NCBI GenBank assembly: GCA_017509155.1 | Contig: JAFWQE010000090.1 | Location: forward strand, 1-39,148 | Direction of reading: 5' to 3' | Source: Prevotella sp. | Lineage (GTDB): Bacteria; Bacteroidota; Bacteroidia; Bacteroidales; Bacteroidaceae | Length of the DNA: 39,148 nt | Part shown: piece by piece, positions 32,528-39,148 of the stretch | Layout: each line of letters opens with the position of its first letter | How positions within the stretch are numbered: position 1 is the stretch's first letter | Translations under genes and position numbers: made by a program | Notes under the pieces: model-generated | The model's input: only the letters and a program-made list of their open reading frames with translations | Told to the model about the DNA's origin: nothing | Databases searched by the model: none

Positions 32528-34606
32528 ATGACCGAGAAACCACTTTCCACCACCACCCAACACCCATCACCCACCACCCAAGGTGCCGAGCCATCACAAC
32601 CCGCCACCACCCAACACCCATCACCCACCACCCAAGGTGCTGAGCCATCACAACCCGCCACCACCCAACACCCATCACCCACCACCCAAGACTACGGCGA
32701 AGAAGCCATACGCCACCTGTCAGATGTGGAGCACATACGCACCCGTCCGGGCATGTACATCGGGCGTCTTGGCGACGGCTCGATGCCAGAAGACGGCATC
32801 TATGTCCTGCTAAAGGAAGTCATCGACAACTCAATCGACGAGTTCCGAATGAACGCCGGCAAGCGCATAGAAATAGACATCGAGGACAACCTGCGCGTCA
32901 CGGTGCGCGACTATGGCCGCGGCATTCCGCAGGGTAAACTCGTGGAGGCCGTCAGCCAGCTCAACACCGGCGGCAAGTACGACTCGAAGGCTTTCAAGAA
33001 GTCGGTGGGAATGAACGGCGTCGGCATCAAGGCGGTGAACTTCCTGAGTTCAAGGTTTGAGGTGCGCTCCTTCCGCGAAGGACAGGTGCGAACAGTGCAG
33101 TTCGAGCGCGGACAGCTGATGTTCGACAACACCCGCGACACACAGGACGAGTCGGGAACCTACATCTTCTTCGAGCCCGACGACACGCTTTTCAAGAACT
33201 ATCGCTTCCACGACGACACCGTGGAAACCATGCTTCGCAACTACACATACCTGAACACCGGCCTCACCATCATGTACAACGGCCGGCGAATCCTCAGCCG
33301 AAACGGACTCGAAGACCTGCTCAACGACCAGATGACCACCGAAGGCATCTACCCCATCATACACCTCAAGGGCGACGACATTGAGATTGCATTCACTCAT
33401 ACCAACCAGTATGGCGAGGAATACTACTCCTTTGTCAACGGTCAGCACACCACGCAGGGCGGCACGCATCAGAGCGCTTTCAAGGAGCACATCGCGCGGA
33501 CCATCAAGGAGTACAGCAACAAGAACTTCGAATACACCGACATCCGCAACGGACTCGTGGCGGCCATCGCCGTGAATGTGGAGGAACCCATGTTCGAAAG
33601 CCAGACAAAGATCAAGCTCGGGTCGCTCACCATGAGCCCCGACGGCGTCTCGGTGAACAAATACGTGGGCGACTTCATCAAGCAGGAGGTAGACAACTAC
33701 CTGCACAAGCACACCGACGTGGCCGACATCATGCTCCAGAAAATCAGTGAGAGCGAGAAAGAACGAAAGGCCATGGCCGGCATCACCAAGCTGGCAAGAG
33801 AGCGCGCCAAGAAGGCCAATCTGCACAACAGGAAGCTGCGCGACTGCCGCATTCACTTCAGCGACGTGAAGGACGACCGCAAGGAAGAAAGCTGCATCTT
33901 CATCACCGAGGGAGACTCGGCAAGCGGAAGCATCACCAAGAGCCGCGACGTGAACACGCAGGCCGTGTTCTCGCTCAGGGGAAAACCGCTCAACAGCTAC
34001 GGACTCACCAAGAAGGTGGTCTACGAAAACGAGGAGTTCAACCTGCTGCAGGCCGCGCTCGACATTGAGGACGGACTCGACTCGCTGCGCTACAACAAGG
34101 TCATCGTGGCCACCGATGCCGATGTCGACGGCATGCACATCCGGCTGCTCATCATCACGTTCTTCCTGCAGTTCTTCCCCGACCTCATCAAGAAAGGACA
34201 CGTCTATGTGCTGCAGACACCGCTGTTCCGCGTGCGCAACCGACGCACTCGCATCAAGAACAAAAAGGTTGTGGCTCAGGCCGACGAGGCCAAGGGAAAG
34301 AAGCTCGACTTCATTACTCACTACTGCTACAGCGAGGAAGAGCGGCAGAAAGCCATCAGCGAACTGGGACCGGAACCGGAGATTACCCGATTCAAAGGAC
34401 TGGGTGAGATTTCGCCAGATGAGTTCGCCAACTTCATAGGTCCCGACATGAGACTCGAACAGGTGACGCTCCACAAGAACGACCAGGTGGCCAAGCTGCT
34501 CGAATACTACATGGGAAAGAACACCATGGAGCGCCAGAACTTCATCATCGACAACCTCGTCATCGAGGAAGACCGCCCCGAAGAAGACTCCCTCCCCATG
34601 GACTAA
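32528..34606 (+). CDS. parE: DNA topoisomerase IV subunit B with repeat-derived N-terminal extension
   Basis: ATPase subunit of topoisomerase IV, which separates linked daughter chromosomes; it acts with ParC, not in this window. Of 692 residues, the canonical protein starts near residue 55 ([20 protein letters not shown]). The GHKL ATPase part has [17 protein letters not shown] and [11 protein letters not shown]. The TOPRIM part has Glu461 in ITEGDSASG and Asp530, Asp532 and Asp534 in [10 protein letters not shown], and it ends with [14 protein letters not shown]-like motifs. Residues 9-54 are two copies of [18 protein letters not shown] plus a partial third. They are encoded by 54-base tandem units that contain the 17-base inverted repeat of the neighbouring cassette. 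No in-frame ATG lies between the repeat and the conserved core, so the extension is probably translated. Confidence 0.93.
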   Translation: MTEKPLSTTTQHPSPTTQGAEPSQPATTQHPSPTTQGAEPSQPATTQHPSPTTQDYGEEAIRHLSDVEHIRTRPGMYIGRLGDGSMPEDGIYVLLKEVIDNSIDEFRMNAGKRIEIDIEDNLRVTVRDYGRGIPQGKLVEAVSQLNTGGKYDSKAFKKSVGMNGVGIKAVNFLSSRFEVRSFREGQVRTVQFERGQLMFDNTRDTQDESGTYIFFEPDDTLFKNYRFHDDTVETMLRNYTYLNTGLTIMYNGRRILSRNGLEDLLNDQMTTEGIYPIIHLKGDDIEIAFTHTNQYGEEYYSFVNGQHTTQGGTHQSAFKEHIARTIKEYSNKNFEYTDIRNGLVAAIAVNVEEPMFESQTKIKLGSLTMSPDGVSVNKYVGDFIKQEVDNYLHKHTDVADIMLQKISESEKERKAMAGITKLARERAKKANLHNRKLRDCRIHFSDVKDDRKEESCIFITEGDSASGSITKSRDVNTQAVFSLRGKPLNSYGLTKKVVYENEEFNLLQAALDIEDGLDSLRYNKVIVATDADVDGMHIRLLIITFFLQFFPDLIKKGHVYVLQTPLFRVRNRRTRIKNKKVVAQADEAKGKKLDFITHYCYSEEERQKAISELGPEPEITRFKGLGEISPDEFANFIGPDMRLEQVTLHKNDQVAKLLEYYMGKNTMERQNFIIDNLVIEEDRPEEDSLPMD
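32552..32689 (+). repeat. 54-base tandem repeat inside parE
   Basis: Units start at 32552, 32606 and 32660 (two full, one partial). Each has ACCACCCAACACCCATCACC, then a spacer AAGGTGCYGAGCCATCACAA in the full units. The period is 18 codons, so unit number can change without a frameshift. Each unit contains CCAACACCCATCACCCA, the mate of the left repeat at 32105. Confidence 0.95.
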
Positions 34607-34641
34607 TCCCCGCCAGCCCCCTCCTTCCCGCCCCGCCTCCA

Positions 34642-34725
34642 TAAAGGAGTGGCCCAGCGCAGGCAAAACCGCCGCCCCCTTCCATGTAAGGAGCGGCTCA
34701 GCGTAGGCAGAGGCACCGCCTCTGC
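34642..34725. repeat. Short direct repeat and hairpin between parE and the S41 protease gene
   Basis: TAAAGGAGTGGCCCAGCGCA (34642) and TAAGGAGCGGCTCAGCGTAG (34687) are imperfect copies 45 bases apart. The second leads into a perfect 8-base-pair stem, GCAGAGGC-ACC-GCCTCTGC (34707-34725). There is no T run on the plus strand, so it is not a typical terminator. coaD, which often lies here in related genomes, is absent. Confidence 0.65.
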
Positions 34726-34754
34726 TCAAAAAAAACAACAAAACAACCAGAACA

Positions 34755-36347
34755 ATGAAAAGACCGTTCATAACCTTTGCAGCCTTGCTGCTCACCATCA
34801 CCATCAGCGCACAGTTCAGAATCAACCTGGGCAAAGACTCCCCCATGGGCAAGCTGCAGTACGCCGAGATGGCCATTTCCAACCTCTACGTGGACTCCGT
34901 GGATGAAAACAAGCTCGTGGAAGACGCCATCCGCGGCATGCTCGAAAAGCTCGACCCCCACAGCAGTTACTCAACGGCCGAGGAGGTGAAAAAGCTCAAC
35001 GAGCCGCTCCAGGGCAACTTCGACGGCATCGGCGTGCAGTTCAACATCGTCGATGACACCCTGCTCGTCATCCAGCCCACCACAAAAGGCCCGTCGGAAA
35101 AGGTGGGCATCCTCGCCGGCGACCGCATCGTCACCGTCAACGACAGCGCCATTGCGGGCGTGAAGATGCCGCGCGACGTCATCATGAAGCGCCTGCGCGG
35201 ACCCCGTGGCACGAAGGTCAAGCTCGGCGTGGTGCGCAGAGGCGTGCCCGAAATGCTCTATTTCAACGTCACCAGAGACAAGATTCCGGTGAAGAGTGTC
35301 TCCGCCGTATACATGATAAGACCGGGCATCGGGCTCATCAGGATTGACAACTTCGGCGCCACCACCTACGACGAGTTCATGGCAGCCGTGCAGACGCTGA
35401 AGGCACAGGGCATGAACGACCTCATCCTCGACCTCCAGGAAAACGGCGGCGGATATCTGGAATCGGCCGTGCACATCGCCAACGAGTTCCTGCGAAGCAA
35501 CGACCTCATCGTCTACACCGAGGGACTGAAGCAGCGCCGCAATGAGTATCGCGCCGACGGACACGGCAAGCTGACCCTCGGCAACGTGGTGGTTCTGGTC
35601 AATGAGTTCTCGGCATCGGCGGCCGAAATCGTCACCGGCGCCCTGCAGGACCATGACCGCGCACTCGTGGTCGGACGGCGTTCCTTTGGCAAAGGTCTCG
35701 TGCAGCGACCCATAGAACTGCCCGACGAGTCGATGATAAGGCTCACCGTGGCCCACTATTACACCCCTTCGGGCCGCTGCATTCAGAAACCTTACAAGAA
35801 AGGAGAGCTGAAAGAGTATGAGCAGGACTTCGAAAACAGGCTCAAGCACGGCGAACTCACCAACCGCGACAGCATACACTTCGACGATTCACTGAAGTAT
35901 GCCACGCTCCGGCTCCACAGAACCGTCTACGGAGGCGGAGGCATCATGCCCGACGAGTTCGTGCCCCTCGACACGCTCCAGTACACACGCTTCCACCGAC
36001 AGCTGGCCGCAAAGAACGTCATAGTGAACTCCAACCTGCACTACATCGACAACAACCGCAAGCAGCTGAAGAAGGACTATCCCGACTTTGCAACGTTCCA
36101 GCAGTCGTTCAGCGTTCCGCAGTCGCTCATAGACACCATCATTGCCGAGGGCGAGAAGGTGAACGTGAAGCCCAAGGACGACGAGGAACTGCAGCGCACC
36201 ATGCCCTATCTGAAGATGCAGCTCAAGGCGCTCGTGGCCCGCGACCTCTGGGACATATCGGAGTATTTCCAGATTATGAACGAGCAAAACCACACTGTGC
36301 AGCGCGCACTGCAGGTCATCGGCAAGGCTTCGCAGCTGACACGCTGA
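34755..36347 (+). CDS. C-terminal processing protease (peptidase family S41) with PDZ domain
   Basis: Predicted periplasmic serine protease with a Ser/Lys dyad that trims or degrades envelope proteins. The 530-residue product has a signal peptide (MKRPFITFAALLLTITISAQ), an N-terminal region with LDPHSSYSTAEE, and a PDZ domain (about 90-175, GIGVQFNIVDDTLLVIQPTT, AGDRIVTVND). The catalytic domain carries Ser288 in NEFSASAAEIV and Lys313 in RSFGKGLVQ, exactly 25 residues apart as in other CTPs. A C-terminal helical part follows. It follows parE by 148 bases and may share its transcript; a very long terminator closes the unit. Confidence 0.95.
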   Translation: MKRPFITFAALLLTITISAQFRINLGKDSPMGKLQYAEMAISNLYVDSVDENKLVEDAIRGMLEKLDPHSSYSTAEEVKKLNEPLQGNFDGIGVQFNIVDDTLLVIQPTTKGPSEKVGILAGDRIVTVNDSAIAGVKMPRDVIMKRLRGPRGTKVKLGVVRRGVPEMLYFNVTRDKIPVKSVSAVYMIRPGIGLIRIDNFGATTYDEFMAAVQTLKAQGMNDLILDLQENGGGYLESAVHIANEFLRSNDLIVYTEGLKQRRNEYRADGHGKLTLGNVVVLVNEFSASAAEIVTGALQDHDRALVVGRRSFGKGLVQRPIELPDESMIRLTVAHYYTPSGRCIQKPYKKGELKEYEQDFENRLKHGELTNRDSIHFDDSLKYATLRLHRTVYGGGGIMPDEFVPLDTLQYTRFHRQLAAKNVIVNSNLHYIDNNRKQLKKDYPDFATFQQSFSVPQSLIDTIIAEGEKVNVKPKDDEELQRTMPYLKMQLKALVARDLWDISEYFQIMNEQNHTVQRALQVIGKASQLTR

Positions 36348-36386
36348 CCTGGCTTCAGCAGTCTGCCAGACAACACGCCATAGAAC

Positions 36387-36466
36387 AAGCCTGCCCAGAC
36401 ACTTTCGCCGCCCAGCTGGATGAGCAATCCGACTGGGCGGCGAAAGTGTCTGGGCAGGCTTTATCT
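36387..36466 (+). terminator. 29-bp perfect hairpin terminator after the S41 gene
   Basis: Arms 36387-36415 and 36433-36461 are perfect complements (AAGCCTGCCCAGACACTTTC and onward) with a 17-base loop, then TTATCTAT. At 29 pairs it is the longest simple stem in the window. The tail is only partly T-rich, so it may also act as a processing or stability signal. Confidence 0.85.
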
Positions 36467-36508
36467 ATCGTCTGCAACTCCTGAGACTCCTGTAATCCCT
36501 GCGCTCCA
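36465..36508. repeat. Half copy of the palindromic repeat family
   Basis: CTATCGTCTGCAACTCCTGA followed by GACTCCTGTAATCCCTGCGC equals the right arm of the family (TATCGTC, TGCAACTCC, TGAACTCC). There is no left arm; the 29-bp hairpin adjoins it instead. Confidence 0.75.
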
Positions 36509-36595
36509 CCGTTGCAGAAACCTGAATAAACCGACGAAAACCATCCTCGATTCTGGCAGTTTCTCGCGCCTTTTCTGACGGTTTTCTGAAACGAA

Positions 36596-36672
36596 TCCAT
36601 TGAAATTGTTCAACGATTCCATTGGTTTCGCTGAACAATTCCATTGATTTCGTTCAACGATTCCATTGAAAC
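36596..36672. repeat. 22-base-period repeat, copy 3
   Basis: Units start at 36596, 36618, 36640 and 36662 with consensus TCCATTGATTTCGTTCAACG followed by AT. AAACTGACAGTTT and CTGACGGTTTTCTGAAACG words flank it, as at copies 1 and 2. The gap 36348-36805 holds this, the half palindrome and the terminator, and no gene. Confidence 0.9.
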
Positions 36673-36805
36673 CGCTGCTCGAAACTGACAGTTTAGGCGC
36701 CGGAATCTATCAATATGAACACGTGAAAACAGCGTCTTCTGTTCATCAAACTCCTGAAAGCCTGAACGCCAGACGCTCAGAAAACCGAGCCGCTGCCTTT
36801 TTCTC

Positions 36806-38974
36806 CTATCGCACAAATACCTTCCTCACCGCCCCGTTCCTTTGCTTCACGATGTTGACACCGGGAAGGAGGCGCTGCAGCCTGTGGCCGTTGACGTCGA
36901 AAATCAGCGGCGCGGCCTCGTCTGCCTGTACAGTCAGGATGGCCGAGGCGTCGATGTCGTCGACAATATGCGTGAATTTCTTCCAGTACTGAGCCGTGGA
37001 ATAACTGTTCAGACTGCCGGTCGGCACATGCAGCGTCGACGTGTCGTAGTTGCCAAACGTGTCGCCAAAGATGGGCATGGGGACAGCAGCGTGGACAAAG
37101 ATGTCGGTCAGGCTGGGGCACATGCAGAAGGCATAGTCGCCAATGGCGGCGACGCTGCCCGGAATGGTCACGGTAGTCAGGCCCGAACAGCCATAGAAGG
37201 CGATCTCTGCAATGTCGGTCACGGTGTTTGGAACCACGAGCGACGTCAGCCCTTTGCAGCCTCGGAAAGCCATCTTGCTGATGGACGTGACGCCGTCGGG
37301 AATGGTCAGCGCCTTGATTTCACTGCCGTTCATATAGAGGTGACCGGCATAGGCCAGCGGGTTAGATTCGAATGCTACGTTGCACCAGTTGGCAAGGTCG
37401 GCAATGTGGACGGCCGACAGGGCGTTGCAGCCATCGAAGGCGCTCTGCCCGATGGCGGCCAGACTGCTGCCGAAGGTGACGGACTTCAGTTTCCGGCAAC
37501 CCTGAAACGCGTAGCCGTCGATGGTTGTCACGCCGTTTCCGACCACCACCGTCGCAAGGCTGGTGCAGTTGTTGAAGGCGTTCACGCCGATTCTCGTCAC
37601 CTGGTCGGGTATGGTGATCTGAGTCAGAGCGTAGCAGCCGATGAAGGCGTTGACGTCTATCAAGGTCAGCCCCTCTGGCAGTGACACGGAAGCCAGACGG
37701 CTGCACTCGGCGAACACTTCCGGCTCGATGGTGCGCACACCGGCGCCAATCTTGACGTCGGTGAGAGCCGAACAGCCCGAGAAAGTGCCGCTGCCGATGG
37801 ACGCAACACTGTTGGGAACCACCACCTTCTTCAGCTTGTTGCAGCCCTCGAAGGCGTTTGGGCCGATGGCCTCGATGCCTTCCTGAAGGGTCATCGCCGT
37901 CAGATTCCTGCACCAGGAAAAGGTCTGAGCGCCGATGGTTTTCACGCTTCCGGGAATCGACACCGACGTCAGTCCGTCGCAGTTTTTGAACAGCTCGTCG
38001 GCCAGTTTTGCGACGCCCTCCGGGATGACCAGGTCTTTCACCTCTTCGCCGTTGAGGAATAGATGGCGGGCGATGGTCAGCGGGTTGGTGCCCTCGGGCC
38101 AGATGGTGACGCCTTCGGGCTCGAAGCCACCGAACGTGATGTTGCACCAGGCCTGCAGACTTGAAATGTGCACTTCCTGCAGTTTGCAGCCTCGGAAGGC
38201 GGCGGTGCCAATCGTTTCCACGCCTTGGCCCAGCGTCAGCGAGCGGAGCATGTCGCAAGAGCCGAACGCCTCGCAGCCTATCGTCCTCACATTGTTGCCG
38301 ATGACCGCCGTTTCTGCTGCCCGGCAGAGGTCGAACGCGTTGTTGCCGATGCTCGTCACGCCGTCGCCGATGGCTATCGTCTTCAGACTGAGGCAGTTAA
38401 AGAATGCGTTCGCGTCGATAATGGTCTCGCCGTCGCCCAGAATGTTCACGGCCGTCAGTGCCGTATTGGAAAGGGCGTATTGCCCTATTTCCCTTATATG
38501 CTCCGGGATGTTGACCGACTCCAGCTTCTGACATCCGTTGAAAGCCATGGCTCCAATAGTGGTCACGCCCTCGGGAATGACGATTGACGTCAACGACACG
38601 CAGCCCGCAAAGGTGCTGCTCTCGATGCGTGTCACGCCACTGGGTATATTCACCGACAGAAGATTCCCGCAACCATAGAAAGCCGAGCTGCCGATGGAGG
38701 TCACCGTCTCGGGCAAGGAAACGCTCTTCAGGCGCGTGCACAGGCTGAAAGCATTGGCAGCTATCCCCACCACATTCGGATAGTAGTTGCCTCCCAGATG
38801 CAGCGGACTCTCGATGACAAGGTCGCCGGAGTAGTCCTTTTCCAGCTCCAGTATCACCACAGTATTGGCTGATGTGTCGAAGTCATAGGTCATTTTGCCC
38901 TGCTTCACTTTGAAGGCATTCGCTTCGAGTTGCATGCCTGCAACCAAGAGCAAAAAGAAAAACAATCTCTTCAT
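36806..38974 (-). CDS. BspA-like leucine-rich-repeat surface protein
   Basis: Predicted exported protein with about 20 repeats of the LRR_5 / BspA (TpLRR) type, likely for adhesion or binding. The 722-residue product has a signal peptide (MKRLFFFLLLVAGMQLEANA) and 23-residue repeats such as LTSIVIPEGVTTIGAMAFNG with CxxL at the junctions. Two special inserts with WCN, NPL and HLxxNGxE (residues about 275-310 and 545-580) interrupt the array in the same way. After a YSTAQYWKKFTHIVDD end cap comes the tail IFDVNGHRLQRLLPGVNIVK, the Prevotella-type sorting tail also on the LRR protein at 17025. The gene lies just inside the right-end repeat with no clear promoter box. Confidence 0.93.
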   Translation of the reverse strand: MKRLFFFLLLVAGMQLEANAFKVKQGKMTYDFDTSANTVVILELEKDYSGDLVIESPLHLGGNYYPNVVGIAANAFSLCTRLKSVSLPETVTSIGSSAFYGCGNLLSVNIPSGVTRIESSTFAGCVSLTSIVIPEGVTTIGAMAFNGCQKLESVNIPEHIREIGQYALSNTALTAVNILGDGETIIDANAFFNCLSLKTIAIGDGVTSIGNNAFDLCRAAETAVIGNNVRTIGCEAFGSCDMLRSLTLGQGVETIGTAAFRGCKLQEVHISSLQAWCNITFGGFEPEGVTIWPEGTNPLTIARHLFLNGEEVKDLVIPEGVAKLADELFKNCDGLTSVSIPGSVKTIGAQTFSWCRNLTAMTLQEGIEAIGPNAFEGCNKLKKVVVPNSVASIGSGTFSGCSALTDVKIGAGVRTIEPEVFAECSRLASVSLPEGLTLIDVNAFIGCYALTQITIPDQVTRIGVNAFNNCTSLATVVVGNGVTTIDGYAFQGCRKLKSVTFGSSLAAIGQSAFDGCNALSAVHIADLANWCNVAFESNPLAYAGHLYMNGSEIKALTIPDGVTSISKMAFRGCKGLTSLVVPNTVTDIAEIAFYGCSGLTTVTIPGSVAAIGDYAFCMCPSLTDIFVHAAVPMPIFGDTFGNYDTSTLHVPTGSLNSYSTAQYWKKFTHIVDDIDASAILTVQADEAAPLIFDVNGHRLQRLLPGVNIVKQRNGAVRKVFVR

Positions 38975-39009
38975 AATGTGAATATTCTTTATTCCTGCTA
39001 TATAACAAA

Positions 39010-39148
39010 TTCAAGTTTCGCATTCGCTCAACTTCTTGGAGTTCAGGAGTTCAGGAGTTACAGGAGTTCAGACGATAGTGCTGAAGGCTCTCTTTGCGTC
39101 AGTTTACAGGGGTTAGAAGTATTGTCTGAACTCCTGTAACTCCTGTAA
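39010..39148. repeat. Dispersed palindromic repeat, right-end copy
   Basis: Starts with TTCAAGTTTCGCATTCGC and continues with GGAGTTCA words, GACGATAGTGCTGAAGGC and TTGTCTGAACTCCTGTAACT. It is the reverse complement of 1-140 apart from one internal base and the last few bases. It lies upstream of the BspA-like gene and runs to the end of the window. Confidence 0.93.

Larger units (their letters stand above)
32100..32689. mobile_element. Candidate cassette: four-helix-bundle gene between 17-base inverted repeats
   Basis: TGGGTGATGGGTGTTGG at 32105-32121 is repeated exactly in inverted orientation at 32557-32573, and twice more at 32611-32627 and 32665-32681. The left copy lies over the stop codon and last codons of the GNAT-like gene; the right copies are in frame inside parE. 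The enclosed gene at 32158-32523 is visibly less GC-rich than its neighbours and of a type that often occurs as an inserted gene. No transposase is present, so mobility would need a factor in trans. Confidence 0.6.

Overview
The window looks like chromosomal DNA from a GC-rich member of the Prevotellaceae (Bacteroidota). The clues are: promoters of the Bacteroidota type (TTTG, about 19-21 bases, then TAnnTTTGC) in front of many genes; A-rich leaders in place of strong Shine-Dalgarno sites; the gene order metK / DUF4271 / hemD / rnpA / yidD / tyrS; a GH31 glycosidase; and two secreted leucine-rich-repeat proteins that end in the Prevotella-type tail (Y/F-x-L/V-x-G-x-R/H ... G-x-x-I). The species cannot be fixed from the sequence alone. 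There are no rRNA or tRNA genes, no CRISPR array and no recognisable transposase or phage gene.

Layout. 1-5583 (+): a PdxY-like kinase, a zinc-ribbon membrane protein, and a large secreted protein with two related halves whose stop codon lies one base before mnmA. 5609-11052 (-): a HAD hydrolase, glucose-6-phosphate isomerase, a PanE-type reductase and a secreted Thr-rich protein, separated by long repeat-filled gaps. 11311-12948 (+): an RluA-type pseudouridine synthase with an N-terminal coiled coil. 13250-15736 (-): a GH31 alpha-glycosidase. 16086-16765: a tandem duplication that carries two tiny paralogous membrane-protein genes, each with its own promoter. 17025-25384 (+): a secreted LRR protein, metK, then DUF4271, hemD, rnpA, yidD and tyrS, closed by a strong terminator. 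25599-27157 (-): a DUF554 membrane protein and a zinc-ribbon membrane protein. 27281-36347 (+): prolyl oligopeptidase, THUMP-like methyltransferase, GNAT-like protein, four-helix-bundle protein, topoisomerase IV subunit B and an S41 protease. 36806-38974 (-): a BspA-like LRR protein.

The most unusual aspect is how the intergenic DNA is built. At least five unrelated repeat families are present: (i) dispersed palindromes built from iterated GGAGTTCA / GGAGTTACA words, including the two window ends, which are near-identical inverted copies; (ii) a 22-base-period repeat in three gaps; (iii) an 88-base tandem array; (iv) a G/C-rich CCCCCGAGGGGG element on both sides of one gene; (v) a 17-base TGGGTGATGGGTGTTGG inverted repeat that brackets the four-helix-bundle gene. 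Family (v) runs into coding sequence on both sides. It supplies the last residues of the upstream GNAT-like protein and, as 54-base tandem units, a repetitive N-terminal extension of ParE.

Two terminators (after mnmA and in rluA-like) are perfect 20-base-pair stems in which one arm is also the 3' coding end of a gene. The best candidates for something undescribed are the four-helix-bundle cassette and the duplicated small-membrane-protein locus. Most of the remaining genes are housekeeping (pyridoxal phosphate salvage, tRNA thiolation and charging, glycolysis, SAM and haem synthesis, RNase P, DNA decatenation) or envelope functions.
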